Below are positions 34,801 through 45,282 of a stretch of 64,000 bases of DNA, one piece after another. The DNA lies in the NCBI GenBank assembly GCA_964017195.1, contig OZ024890.1:24855701-24919700 (forward strand), read 5' to 3'. This DNA is from Siderastrea radians (lineage: Eukaryota > Cnidaria > Anthozoa > Scleractinia > Rhizangiidae). Numbering within the stretch: the stretch's first letter is position 1; each line of letters starts with the position of its first letter. The notes beneath the pieces are model-generated. The model saw only the letters and a program-made list of their open reading frames with translations. It did no database searches and was not told the origin of the DNA. Made by a program: the position numbers and the translations under genes.

Positions 34801-37800
34801 AGAAGAAATATTGGCAGATGTGCTAAAAGTGGAAGTGTTTCGTCAAACCATTGCTGGCAATGTTTTAGTTGGAAGCAACTGTGCTCTCAGTAATCGAGGA
34901 GGTCTTGTAAGTTATGGCTCAATCAAGCATGCTTTGTTTTAGTCTGTCTGGTGTGATCATTCGGATGAGAGTAGTCCCGAAAAGAACAGTTGAAGGGCCC
35001 GGTGGAAAAAGGGCGTAAGTGACGATTTGTGGTTAAAATCGAAATAATATTGCTCCTATTTAGCTGAACATTGGCACACAGGCTGGTGTTCATGTGAGGA
35101 ACGCTGTTGCGCACTTATTTCTTGACCTGAGATCTAAAATTTGAAGAATTAGCGTATTACTTTTGCGTGAAAAGTGTTGTTGAACTGAACTCGCTCAAGT
35201 GATGCATGAAAGATTTCTTTTGTTCTCTGCCTGAACTAAAACAAAGGAATTCAACCTAGAATCCGCGGTCCTGTTGTTTTCTTTGTGTCAGTTTTAAGCA
35301 AAAGTAATACGCTAATTCTTCAAATTTTAGATCTCAGGTCAAGAAATAAGTGCGCAACGGCGTTCCTCACATGAAAACCAGCCTGTGTGCCAATGTTCAG
35401 CTAAATAGGAGCAATTTCGATTTTAACCTCAAAATCGTCACTTACGCCCTTTTTCCACCGGGCCCTTCAGTTGTTGATGACATAACCCTTTAAGCCCCAA
35501 TAGTGTTCAGCATCAAATTTCTCCTCATCATATCAATGCATTGCAACACATACAGGTCTTGAGAATTAAAGAGATGATCACCAGAATTGAGTTGTCTTGT
35601 TGTGTAAAGACATTCTCCCATTTAGTGCTCAACAAAATATATCAAGACCAGTAAGGAGAATTTGTATCATGATGCTCAGGGGCCTCAGACGTAAAGGGTT
35701 AGTTTTACTACATAGTGTTTAAAGGGACTATGTCAGCTGGAGTACATGCGCAGTAGAGTCCGGATAGTCGCTTTTTGAGGGAAGTATTCCTGCCTAGACT
35801 TGCTTGATTTTTACAACCAGAATCACTTTCCATAGAATATAGACAATTTTTCAAAACCAGTTGATATACGTTTACATTTACGTCCAATGCGATATAACAG
35901 CCTCCTGAACTCTCTGACGGTATTTGAAAAAGTTGGGCCAACGATTTCAAAGTGCTTTTCATCAACTTGCGCATGCACATGGGGTGACATAGTCCCTTTA
36001 ACAACCAAAACAGAAGTCTTGTTTATTGTTTTTCTTAAGATGATGTTATTTACAAGTGGTAAGTTTCTGGTTATTAACTGTCCAGTACCATTACCTGACA
36101 GTACATGGTTCTTTGTGACTCTGAAGATGACTTCTGCTTGCTCAAGTTGTCAGGTTTTCAATGTTACCAACAACACTCCTTCTTAACTCGTGAAGATGCG
36201 TAGCATTGAAACATGTTATAGGAAGGGGCGAAGGGGCAAAGGGGGAAGAAACATGTTATAGGAAGGGTTCAGTCAGTCGATCTGCCATTAACTTTTACTG
36301 TTAATGATATCCTGTGGGGATATAGGGAGGAAAGAGGGCTTGTCTTTTGCATTTGGTTTTTTTAGGGACAGGGCTAGGTTATTGCAATGCCATGAGAGGT
36401 TCAAATTCCTGGAGTACATCACACGCATAATAATGAATTGAAGTGCTTATGAAAAGTCTGTCTTTAACTCAGACAAATTATTTCAATTCATGCATTTGAA
36501 ATATAGCTCATATGAAGAGGGAGCAAAAATGCTAGAATCTACACTGGGTTAATTTTGTTGAATCCAAATATTTTAGCAGTGAAAACAGCTCTATAATAAG
36601 ATAAAATTTCATCCCTGGGGATCTCCTTTGGACAAGTAGTCACGCAAACTGATACAGGTAACGCAATTTTACAAAATGCACGGCATTTCTCTCTGTATTG
36701 TCAAATACTGAAAATGTGAGGGCTGTAGGACTACATAATTGTATTCTCTCCAAGACTAGGACAGTATCTTTCTGCAGAAAGAAAATGTTTGCCCTGCAAT
36801 TTTTTTCCATGATTTTAATCGTTGTTTGTATGTGTAGGTAAATCCTCGGACATCAGTTGAAGATCAGGATGAGTTGTCATCACTGTTACAAGTTCCCCTT
36901 GTGGTAGGTACATGTACCTTGTTGTGCTTGAGTGTAATGTTATGGCAGGGCTGGAAACTAATGGTAACCAACTAGACAAAGACTAGTAAAAACACAGGTT
37001 TGGCTTGTAGATAATCATATGGCATTTCCACTAGCCAATTTCAGGGGCACCCAATGAGAAAAATTTTAAAAACAAAGTACTCGGATTGTTTCAGCGTTTT
37101 TTAAAGGCATATTTGGAAAAGCTAGATCAACAACTAGCTTAATTGGCTCATTGGCCTTCCAGGCGGGTATTCTACCAAAATGAACCTTTGGGTGCCCCAA
37201 CATTTTGGCTACAGCACACAGAATATGCTACTTTATTCTACAACTTTGAAATTTGTTTGTTCAATTTAAAAGCCAGCTCAAACAGTGGCTCTAGCAGCTG
37301 TTCATTGCCTGATTTTATACCTTTAGGGCTCCTTGTTTGTTATTCAAAGGCGATGAAAGGCTGGGGAGAAATGATGTCATAGTGAGGGTTGAAGGGATGC
37401 TGGGAAGGATGAAGGAAAAGTAGGGACCCTCCCCGATTTTCATTCCACCTTCTCAAGATGCAATGTGCTCTCATCAAATCCCTCTCAGGAGTAAGTGGGA
37501 ACACATCTGATTTGGGATGTCACCCTGCATTTCATAGAAGCATCATATGATCACACGACTGTGAGTAGTCTCTAATTTTGGTAATAGCGATCGTGGGGCG
37601 GAAGAAAATTCACACACGTGAGCAAAATTTCGGGGAGACGCAACGCGAAGGGAGTGCCAAATTGGCTTCCCTTCGCGTCGCATCTCCCCGAAATTTCACT
37701 CACGCATGTGAATTTTTGCCCACCCCACGATCACTATCGCCAAAATTAGAGACTAGATGCAGTCTAGCAAATGCGGGCTGCAAAAGACATTAGGTGCCAA

Positions 37801-38861
37801 ACATGATTATAACTTTCCATTACAGGCTGGGTCAGTCAACAGAGGAAGTGATGTTGTTGGAGCTGGTATGGTTGTCAATGACTGGAGTGCATTTTGTGGT
37901 TTGGATACAACCAGCACTGAATTATCAGTTATAGAAAGTGTATTCAAATTAGGAGATGGCCAACCATCAGCAATAGCCACTAGCATGAGAGCATCATTGT
38001 TTGAGAGGTACATAAATTATTGGTTTACGTAAATGTTGCTACTGAGTGAGCAGCTTCATTTGCCTTTGGATGAAACATCTTTGCTATCTTTGTTTTTGTT
38101 GTAATGTGCTTACTCTTAGGCGAGCAGGGATTGCAGTGATGCAAAAGCTTGCATTTTTGATCACATTTCCCGCCATGGTTCCAAAATTTCTATCAGCATT
38201 TGCATCCTATGTGGATCTCACTGGGGGGAGTAGCTTTGATGGATGACGGGTAAAAATATAGCTTTTTGACAGTTGATGGTTACATTTTAGGTGTTATGTG
38301 ATGGTTGGTGGTTATGAAAAGAAAATGTTTTCGACGATTTTTAATTCAGTCTTCCCTCGTGTTTTAGGGGGTTGGTTTGTTTTGCAACTTGTCATTTTTT
38401 TTATAACAAGTAAAATTTTGCTTACACTCTAAAAAATCCTTAAAGTATGGGCTAATCGGATCAGCAACTCATAGACTGCTTCTGTTAGCGGTTGACGTTA
38501 AAAATTACTCTTTTTGAAGTTGGACGGTTAATTTTTAGGCCGTTTGACGGCTGACGGTTAACCCCATTGAGTCCCTTGCCTAGGGACCTAAACAAGTATG
38601 GCTTTCGATTGAGCTTAAAGTGCCACAATTGTTATTGTTGTCTCTTGTGAGACTGTACTTTCTTTTAAAATTCTCAATGATGGTAGTGATATCGTGGCTC
38701 CTACGACTGCATTCATACAATAATAATTTTGTCTGCGTTATGGCAAGCAAGCCGTTTCGTTCTGTTTTTGACATGACAGGAGATAAATATTGAACTGTGA
38801 ACAATAAGAGCTGGGGACAGAACGGGAAATATGGGAGACCTAATTTTTCAGGCTACTTTAG
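28835..38861 (+). CDS. EIF6: Eukaryotic translation initiation factor 6 (eIF6)
   Basis: Anti-association factor that binds the 60S subunit, is needed for its biogenesis, and blocks premature joining to 40S. The start [20 protein letters not shown] matches the near-invariant eIF6 N-terminus. Coding exons: 28835-28941, 32153-32238, 33242-33285, 34284-34415, 34796-34906, 36838-36903, 37826-38007. Further matches include [105 protein letters not shown] and [20 protein letters not shown]. The 3' end is uncertain. Reading through a GT after ...SLFE gives ten further codons and a stop at 38032 (250 aa). Splicing at 38007 to a micro-exon 38852-38861 (acceptor AATTTTTCAG) adds R-L-L-stop and gives 245 aa, the usual family length, which I prefer. 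Confidence 0.94.
29152..29661. mobile_element. TIR element A with TACGCGGTACGC motifs (eIF6 intron 1)
   Basis: The left end GCAGAATACCCTGCCAC (29154-29170) and the right end TGGCAGGGTATTCTGCAG are inverted repeats. Just inside each end are copies of CTACGCGGTACGC or its complement CGTACCGCGTACCGC, with more in the interior. An alternative pairing with the element at 30131 is possible. Confidence 0.6.
30131..30549. mobile_element. TIR element B with TACGCGGTACGC motifs (eIF6 intron 1)
   Basis: CTGCAGAATACCCTGCCAC at the left is mirrored by GTGGCAGGGTATTCTGCAG at the right, exact over 19 bp. The interior holds about six copies of GGCTACGCGGTACGCGGT-like units, with CCGCGTAGCCAGC reversed near the right end. 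The element is a sister of the one at 29152-29661. Confidence 0.7.
33330..33432 (+). repeat. SINE fragment in eIF6 intron 3
   Basis: CACATTGTCTTTCTCCACCC ... GCTGGGGGTTAGC ... GTCTAGCATCTCATCTGGGA matches the middle and tail of the SINE seen at 5770 and 40308. The head is missing. Confidence 0.6.
33431..33765. repeat. GGATCC-rich minisatellite
   Basis: Degenerate tandem units are built from TAGGATCCTGTTCCTAGT and TAGGATCCTACAGGAACAG, and each is partly palindromic. About 15 GGATC(C/T) cores occur in 330 bases in eIF6 intron 3, directly after a SINE fragment. Confidence 0.75.
34506..34675. repeat. (ATC/GAT)n compound microsatellite
   Basis: ATC triplets interrupted by GTG and GATGATGATC inversions, in eIF6 intron 4. 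Long open frames on both strands here are artefacts of the triplet repeat. Confidence 0.9.
34985..35475. mobile_element. Large foldback element, arms of about 180 bp (eIF6 intron 5)
   Basis: The left arm starts AACAGTTGAAGGGCCCGGTG and the right arm ends CACCGGGCCCTTCAGTTGTT. The complementarity continues inward through TAGCTGAACATTGGC and TTCTTGACCTGAGATCTAAA to about 35168, and again from 35300. The loop is about 130 bp. There is no coding capacity. The arms differ at only a few positions, so insertion is probably fairly recent or the arms are being kept alike. Confidence 0.88.
35719..36001. mobile_element. MITE with AAAGGGACTATGTCA ends (eIF6 intron 5)
   Basis: TTAAAGGGACTATGTCAGC at the left is mirrored by GGTGACATAGTCCCTTTAA at the right. 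Subterminal blocks (GGAGTACATGCGCAGTAG against ACTTGCGCATGCACAT) are roughly inverted. It is 283 bp long. Confidence 0.75.
36117..36190 (+). repeat. Diverged copy of the retroelement tail motif seen at 44190
   Basis: GACTCTGAAGATGACTTCTG ... CTCAAGTTGTCAGG ... TCAATGTTACCAACAACACT lines up with GACTCTGATGATGCCTTCCG ... GAGTTGTCGAAACG ... TCAATGTCACCAGTAACAGT at 44187-44250. It is probably the 3' end of the same retroelement family. Confidence 0.5.
37566..37754. mobile_element. Near-perfect foldback element (eIF6 intron 6)
   Basis: The left end AGTCTCTAATTTTGG is answered by CCAAAATTAGAGACT at the right. The internal blocks GCGATCGTGGGGCG, AAATTTCGGGGAGACG and CGCGAAGGGA each have their complement in order. 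The loop is fewer than 15 bases, so almost the whole 190 bp can form one hairpin. Confidence 0.88.
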
Positions 38862-38869
38862 CTCCCTGT

Positions 38870-40300
38870 GAGATGAACGTATGTGATCCTATTGTTACCC
38901 CTGGCTCACACAGCACCTTTTCTTCCACAGCATGACATAAATCACAGGAGAACAGAAGCGTATTGCATCTTTGTATAGTAATAATCTTCCTCCAAAGCAG
39001 GCACCGTTTGAGTAGATCCAACACTGGTTCTAACTGTCCAGCCAAGGGAAGTTTCCGCCTTGGAGAAGTGCTCATCTTGAAGGAAGCCAACGATAAAGTA
39101 AATGACTGAGCTACAGCAAGGAACTGCTCCACATGAACGCTATAAAAAGAGGTGTTCGCTTTTCATGGAACAAAATAGCTGGATGCTCTAATTATTGAAA
39201 TGAACTTTAGCTCCACGTTAGATTACTCCATACAAATTTGACAATAATGTTGTAATAGCCCTTTTGGAATGCTCTGAAAAAAGAACAAAACTACGTGCTT
39301 GGGGAGGTATCGCTTAAGAAGTATCATATGAATTGCCACACTTGCAAGAATTAATCCACGGACTCAAAAGTTAGCAGTACCTTGTACAAACTCAAAATCT
39401 ACAACTCCATTATTTGACAAAAAGGAACATAAATTTGTCAGGTGTTATTTCTGCCTCAGCACTAGCAGTCGTTCTTGCATTGAAGTGACTTGAATGGCAC
39501 GTCTTTCTGGTGCACTTTCTCTGTCACAAAACACTAAGGAGAAACAAATTGCTCTTTTCTGGACATGGGATTTTGAGATAGCCAGTTCTAAAAATATGTA
39601 GAGCGCAAGGTATGAAGGGAAACTGCAGGGTCGGTCAATAATCTTGGGACACCTTGCCGACTTCTCCCCCTTCCCCCCTTTGCAATGTTGAAAAGACTAG
39701 AAAATGTGCTATTTTCTGTCCGAAAAGCCAGCGGTTTGTACAACATTGAACGGGGGAAGGGTTACCTTCCTCAGAGGTGTCAAATGTCCCAAGAATTATT
39801 GTCCGAGACTTTGGTTTAACTATGGGTAGTTTTGCAGTCAGACAAGAACTTGACGCCACCACGAACATGCTTGCGAGGTCTTCTTGCTCGGCTGTCCCTG
39901 ATTGAAATAGGGACTCCTTTCTGCCCAAATGGTGAGAGTTACAAGATGGGGGTGTTGAGATAACGGGAGTCTGTTGAACTTTTATAAATGAATCCCGTTT
40001 AGGATTTTCCAAGTCAAACGTTGGACTCTACACCCCTTCATCTTGAAAACTGTCATTTGGAAAGAATCGCGAATTGAAAACTCAAATGGTTTCTTCGATC
40101 AGTTTTCTTTCTACACTTGCTAACAAACAGATTTTTGTAATAAAAGGCTATGAAATGTTGCTTGTGGACACTCTTGTCAGTTTTCAGTTAACGAGAAAGT
40201 TTGTTTCTTTTCTGACAATATGACAGTGGAAACAGTTTCACGTGATACGGAGATCAGGTGGACCCTAACATTTGGCCGAATTGAAGGGCCCTCTCAATCA
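38870..40300. other. Stretch without a supportable gene, downstream of eIF6
   Basis: Minus-strand frames of 94 and 125 residues at 38848-39132 and 39635-40012 lack recognisable domains; the second overlaps a foldback element. I see no polyadenylation hexamer that convincingly assigns the end of eIF6. Confidence 0.35.
39627..39818. mobile_element. Small foldback MITE
   Basis: GGTCGGTCAATAATCTTGGG at the left pairs with CCCAAGAATTATTGTCCGAG at the right. The inner blocks CACCTTGCCGACTTCTCCCC and GGGGGAAGGG...GAGGTGTC also correspond loosely. Confidence 0.65.
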
Positions 40301-40307
40301 GCGTTTG

Positions 40308-40595
40308 TGGGGACGCGGTGGTGTAGTGGTCAGTGCGTTAGGCTTCAGATCTGAAGGTCGGTGGTTCGAGGCCCATTCGATGCCATCGTGTTGTTTCCTT
40401 AGACAAAAAACTTTACCCCACATTGTCTCTCCCCCCTGGTGTATAAAATGAGTTCTGGTGACATACTGCTGGGGGTAACCGTCCGATGGACTAGCATCCC
40501 ATCCAGGGGGGAGTAGCAATACTCTCAGTTGCTTCATGCTACAGAAACCGGGATAAGCTCCCGCCGTGTGGGTTTGTGAACCGTGTGGGCCTCCT
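40308..40595 (+). repeat. tRNA-derived SINE, uninterrupted copy
   Basis: GGTGGTGTAGTGGTCAGTGC (box A-like) and GGTGGTTCGAGGCCC (box B-like) are followed by the same body as at 5770, through CATCCCATCCAGGGG and CAGAAACCGGGATAAGCTCC. It is the reference copy that shows where the copy at 5770 was split. Confidence 0.82.
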
Positions 40596-41123
40596 TGGCT
40601 CGTGCGCAGGCGCGTGCGCGACCCAGTTATCCCCTATCAACGTGCCTTGCGCGTCGGCTTTTCCTGGCAGCCATTTCGGTGCTGCGCAACAACTTTAGTG
40701 AACGGGAAGTGAAAAGTAGCTTTTTCGGTTGATTCTCGCGACATTTCTAACTAGGACTGAAAATGTCTAGTTTTTCCTACTGTAAAGACTTCTCTAAATG
40801 TTAGCAAACATGCGAATCTATGTGTGCAAGGTTGGATTATCGGTTATCATGGAAAGGTGGTGTTTACAAGGAACAAATTTTAGCGTACCCTTGTTATGTT
40901 AGTGTGGGAGTTTCTGAAGTAAATTACAAACCTTGTGCCATGATGCAGCAACAACTAAATGTAGCGTTTAAGTGTCCAGTCGATCGCGTGTGAGTAGAAA
41001 AATCCGAAATAATTAAAACTTCTCACGTTCAAAACTTTGTGGTTTTTGGTAAAAATGGAGAGAACCAGTAAAGGAAGTAAGCTATCGAAAGAAAACCTGC
41101 GTTCACCCTGCAATTAAGAGGTT

Positions 41124-41564
41124 AAAGTGCACCTAACCCAAAAATATTTTTTTCGCTAAAATAACTCTTTGCACCTGTTCGAAAAGCATTACGCCTTTTT
41201 TCTATGAAATCCCCCTCATTCTTGACTTTTTATAGGCTGTAAAAGTTACGAAATCTAGCCATCATCTGGTACACGACCGAGCTAGTGAGGGCATGGGTCT
41301 ATTCTGCATTTGACATCACAAAATGATTTGCATCTCCTTAAGTCTTTGTAAACATGCATGCAAAGCAGTTTGTGACGTCAAATCCAGAATAGACCCATGC
41401 CCCTTCTAACTCGGTCGTGCACCAAATGGTGCTTAGTTTGTCGTAAGTTTGGAAGCCCATAAAAAAGTCCAAAACTGCAAATATTGGCGAAATGTTTTTA
41501 AAATAGGTGCAAAGATTTATATTAGCGTAAAAAATATTTTGGGGTTAGGTGCACTTTAAGTCCA
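41124..41564. mobile_element. Large foldback element, arms of about 200 bp
   Basis: TTAAAGTGCACCTAACCCAA at the left is mirrored by TTGGGGTTAGGTGCACTTTA at the right. The inner matches are ACGACCGAG/CTCGGTCGTG, GGCATGGGTCTATTCTG/CAGAATAGACCCATGCC and TTTGACATCACAAA/TTTGTGACGTCAAA. The loop is about 60 bp and there is no coding capacity. Confidence 0.87.
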
Positions 41565-41688
41565 TGCAGAGATGTTACAATACCCACCACCGCTGTATTT
41601 GCATACATTTCTTCCTTCCGCGAACGGGCTCGATGTATGACGTGGCGTGCCACAATTCACGCTCATTTGGATGCGCATAAACAAATAT

Positions 41689-41862
41689 AGTGGAACCTCG
41701 ATTTAACGAACCTCTATATAGCGAAGTTCTCGGTATAACGAGCGATATTTTTCAGCCCAGTTATAGCGTAATGTGTGGAAAAGAACCTCGACATAACGAA
41801 CCCTCGATATAACGAACCAATTTCCTCAGTCCCTTGGCACTTCGTTAAATCGAGGTTTCACA
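41689..41862. mobile_element. Tigger/pogo-like MITE
   Basis: AGTGGAACCTCGATTTAACG at the left and CGTTAAATCGAGGTTTCAC at the right are inverted repeats of the kind found at the ends of Tigger/pogo elements of the Tc1/mariner superfamily. ATATAACGAAC units repeat inside. A decayed relative lies at 56117-56260. Confidence 0.75.
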
Positions 41863-41944
41863 GCGCGAACGTCGTTAAGGACTGAAAACCTCAAAAACCA
41901 TAACCTATTCCGCGGCACATACATATATATTCAATTCAATTCAA

Positions 41945-42147
41945 TATAGGTTATATTTAGTAAATACACCCCTTTCGGTGGCTGGTATATCGAAGGACAA
42001 TGCCCGAGGCAGAAAGATTGTCCCAAAAATGAACAGTTTCGCTTCGAGGGTAACTGTGAAATTTTGAAGACAATCTTTCAGCCAAAGGCATTATCCACCG
42101 ATATACCAGCAAGCCAGGGAGGGGTTTATTTATTTTATAACCCTCCG
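41945..42147. mobile_element. Foldback MITE with GGTATATCG core ends
   Basis: CACCCCTTTCGGTGGCTGGT...GACAATGCC at the left corresponds to GGCATTATCCACCGATATAC...AGGGAGGGGT at the right, with AAAGATTGTC/GACAATCTTT nearer the centre. Confidence 0.65.
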
Positions 42148-42776
42148 ATTAATTGCTACAACGCGCACGCTTTATTGTGGTAAAGAGAAAACATTCAGTG
42201 AGAGTCAGCACATTTGCAGCTAAACAAATCCAAGTTGGTTAGTTTACTCGATTTTGTTACGATGTGATTAGATCTGAGAAGTTTATTACCCGTCGTCCGA
42301 TTTGGTACCACATGATAAGTTTCAGCTAATGAGTACGCACGAAAATTAATCAGCGAGCTATAATGAACAATTATTCACCGAAGTGGAGGAGAAGAGCAAA
42401 TGCTATCCCGAATTTGAATAGCCAATCAGAGCGCGCGAAAAATACTATCCACCGGTTTGGTATATACTTAATGGGAATTCCGCCCCAGGGCTAGAGGGCA
42501 AGAGCAGAGCACATTTGTAAACTTGGGTTAAACTGCGCACATCAACCGGTTGGTGTTGATCAACGGCGCACAACAAGTTCTCCAAATTTTCGGCGTTGTC
42601 GTTCATATTAATTTCAATGCAGGCATCGTAGCCGGTTTTAAGGTTCAATGAGTGAAAACTACCAAACACTAGTTTCAACCTGCCCTAGAGGGATGATATA
42701 AATGCTGTCGCTTAGCTGTCTACCAAAGATAACAGGTACTTTAGCAAATCACTAAATCAAGCAACCTTGTTCATGT

Positions 42777-42821
42777 CGTTCCCAGGGTCCTATCTGAGGA
42801 AAAGATAGGACCCTGGGAACG
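42777..42821. repeat. Perfect 19-bp-arm hairpin
   Basis: CGTTCCCAGGGTCCTATCT and AGATAGGACCCTGGGAACG are exact reverse complements around a 7-base loop. The outermost motif resembles the ends of the MITE at 60211-60519 (CCCGGTCCCCAGG... CCTGGGGACGAGG), so this may be two element ends joined with the interior lost. Confidence 0.75.
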
Positions 42822-42829
42822 AGGTTGTG

Positions 42830-45280
42830 AACCACGAAAAAACAAGGGTCATCGCGTGAGGTACTATCAACTCATTTGCTTTCCTTGTCGTTATAAATCG
42901 GTAATCTGAACGGAATTCAGACCATGCCCACAAGACGAGGTGCTGGTACTTTTTAAGGGTACCTTTCAAAATTGAAGCTGTGCGCGCCAAATAGATCCGT
43001 TTGCTTGGTTGAGCTTGTCTTGACGAGAGATCACGGAAACAGCGACAGGCAAGCGATAGGTAAGTCCATTACACAACTTACACGTGTTTACACCTGACCC
43101 TGATGAAATTAAGGAAAGAAACATGAAAAATGTTTGGCCATTATTTCTCAAGAAACGTGCAGAAAGCACAGGCCCGCCTTGAGTTTGGGGCATCCAAAGA
43201 GGCTTCTTCGTAAAACCCAGTTCAGAAGGCATTAACCGCCTCATAAATTCGGATCTAATTGGGCGATTTTGGCGAAATGTCACCTCCAGCTTTTGCAACA
43301 TGGAAAAACTAATTCCTTTTGTTTTTGGAGGGACAAATATGTCGTTTATAATACGAAATAAAGTCAGCTAGCATTTTTGAAGAGAAAAAACAGCTCGGTA
43401 ATTCGGGTTATAAGATCGTCTCCAAAAACTTTCGGCCGCGGCTTGACAATTTTCAGCAACAGAATTGAAGCAGATCATCCAATCTTATGTTACACAAATA
43501 TCTCTTTTAACGGCCCTGAAACAAACTGAGAAAACGAAAAATGATATTTCATGTATTTTGCTTACTTTTCCCCGTGTGCGGTGCTCCTGTGTGCTGCTGC
43601 ATCTTAAATAGTGATCAAAAGTTTTCGAATCTCTTTACAGTGGCCAATTTACCTTACATTAACTCACATGGTGTAGTATTTCACTCGCCACATCGACACA
43701 GTATTACAACTTCAACTCACCCCAGACATTTTATATTTAAATCAAACTGTTTTACCATGTTTTCTGAAAGCCTTCACTTCGGCATAGCGATCACTTAAAA
43801 CTGGCGGCCATTGCTACGAATGCAGTCAGCTCGGCTCTTATTGAACCCAATGCAATTCGCTCTCCTCTGTTAGGTCCCCATTGTTCGTTCTAGCAGGAAA
43901 GTAGCCTGAATTTCAGCCGCCGCCTCTGCTTACTTCTGAGACAAAACGACCAGAAGAGACGGGTGAAATTCACGCCACCTAGGATCGGCGAGACGTGCTA
44001 AGCGGGCGCAAACGAAACTAAAAAGCAGTGTCTAAATGCCCGGCAGTCCTAAATTTTCGAAGAATTTTGACGGAAAGGCTTAGTCAAAGTTCTGGAAGTA
44101 TTCGATGTTTGCTTAGAATTACCAAGCAATTCAGTAAAGTATTCTGGATTTGTAGTTGACGAATTTTCGGAGCCTGTGCGTGATATAAAAGCGCTATGTT
44201 CGCAACACTAAGAATAATAACTCTGATATTGACTCTGATGATGCCTTCCGCTTGAGTTGTCGAAACGTCAGTCAATGTCACCAGTAACAGTCCTTTTCAG
44301 GACTACACTCACCTGGACGATCATACTTCACCGACTTATGATGTGACTCCTGGGTTCAAACCATTAAGAGTGAATTAAAAAAGTTGTGATTTGACAGGGC
44401 AGCTGCAAATTCGCACAGAATTTAGACGGAATTTCTAATACCGTATTCTAAGTGTCTCGAGCACAGCGATATAATATGTACAAGCTGCTCGATTGTTTGT
44501 TCGATATAGTATGCACAGTTTGACAACTACAAAACCAAACGGTACTTTGCTGAATCTCTTGGCATTTCTAAACATATGTCTAATACTTCTAGAGCGTTTC
44601 AGTAAGCCTTTCCGTGCCAAGTTCATCGAAAATTTCGGGCTGCCATCGGGCAGAATGGCCGGACGTTTACGCATAATAATGAGGTACCGTGGCGAGCCAT
44701 TCAAGCATGAACGCTCCATAAAAGCGCCACAATAGGAGAGAAAAGGGACAAATCTGGCGAAGTTTACTCACTAAATCGCTATTTCGAAACACTCACAGGC
44801 TACTTTTTTGAGACGAAACAGCGGATTTTTGTAGTTAAAGGGCAAATCTACAACGTTATGTAAAAAATAGGAAAATACAACGAGAACAACTTCCAGACTT
44901 TTTGCTTTCAAAAATGTGCAGAGTTTCACGGTTCAGCGCATGTGCGAGTGATGACTTGAGCGCTGTCAAGACAAGTGTTTTTAGACCAATTAGAAGCGCG
45001 TTCGCAACCCTGGCGGGATACGGCGGTACATTGTTATAACTTGTTGTCGATAATATATGATATGACAGGCCAAGCACGACTGCCGCTAGTTGTTGAAGTT
45101 ATTCCAGCCTTCAAAATAGAGCTTGCCCACGTACAATCGTAACAGCTTTGTCCCTTTGATCAAGATTTCTCCCTTGATCAACATGATTTGAAGGCGACAC
45201 AGCGAAATTGTGCCCGTAAGAGAAGAGAAGCAGGGAGAAGCAGAGAAGCCTCAAGCTGTGATACTGTTTTTTGATGTTCT
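42830..45280. other. Stretch without a supportable gene
   Basis: Open frames of up to about 110 codons exist on both strands, but none shows a recognisable domain, splice structure or conserved motif. Only dispersed repeat fragments, including the tail motif at 44187-44365, can be named. Confidence 0.35.
44187..44365 (+). repeat. Retroelement 3' tail fragment
   Basis: CTCTGATGATGCCTTCCGCT ... TGTCGAAACGTCAGTC ... AACAGTCCTTTTCAGGACTA ... CACCTGGACGATCATAC looks like the non-coding end of a Penelope-like or LINE element. A diverged copy lies at 36117-36190. The CTGATGA...CGAAAC spacing recalls a hammerhead ribozyme core (see findings), but no strong stem II is visible. Confidence 0.45.
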
Positions 45281-45282
45281 TA

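Noticed and set aside
39635..40012. Minus-strand frame of 125 codons
   Set aside because: It overlaps a foldback MITE (39627-39818), and no domain, intron structure or conserved motif is visible in the remainder.
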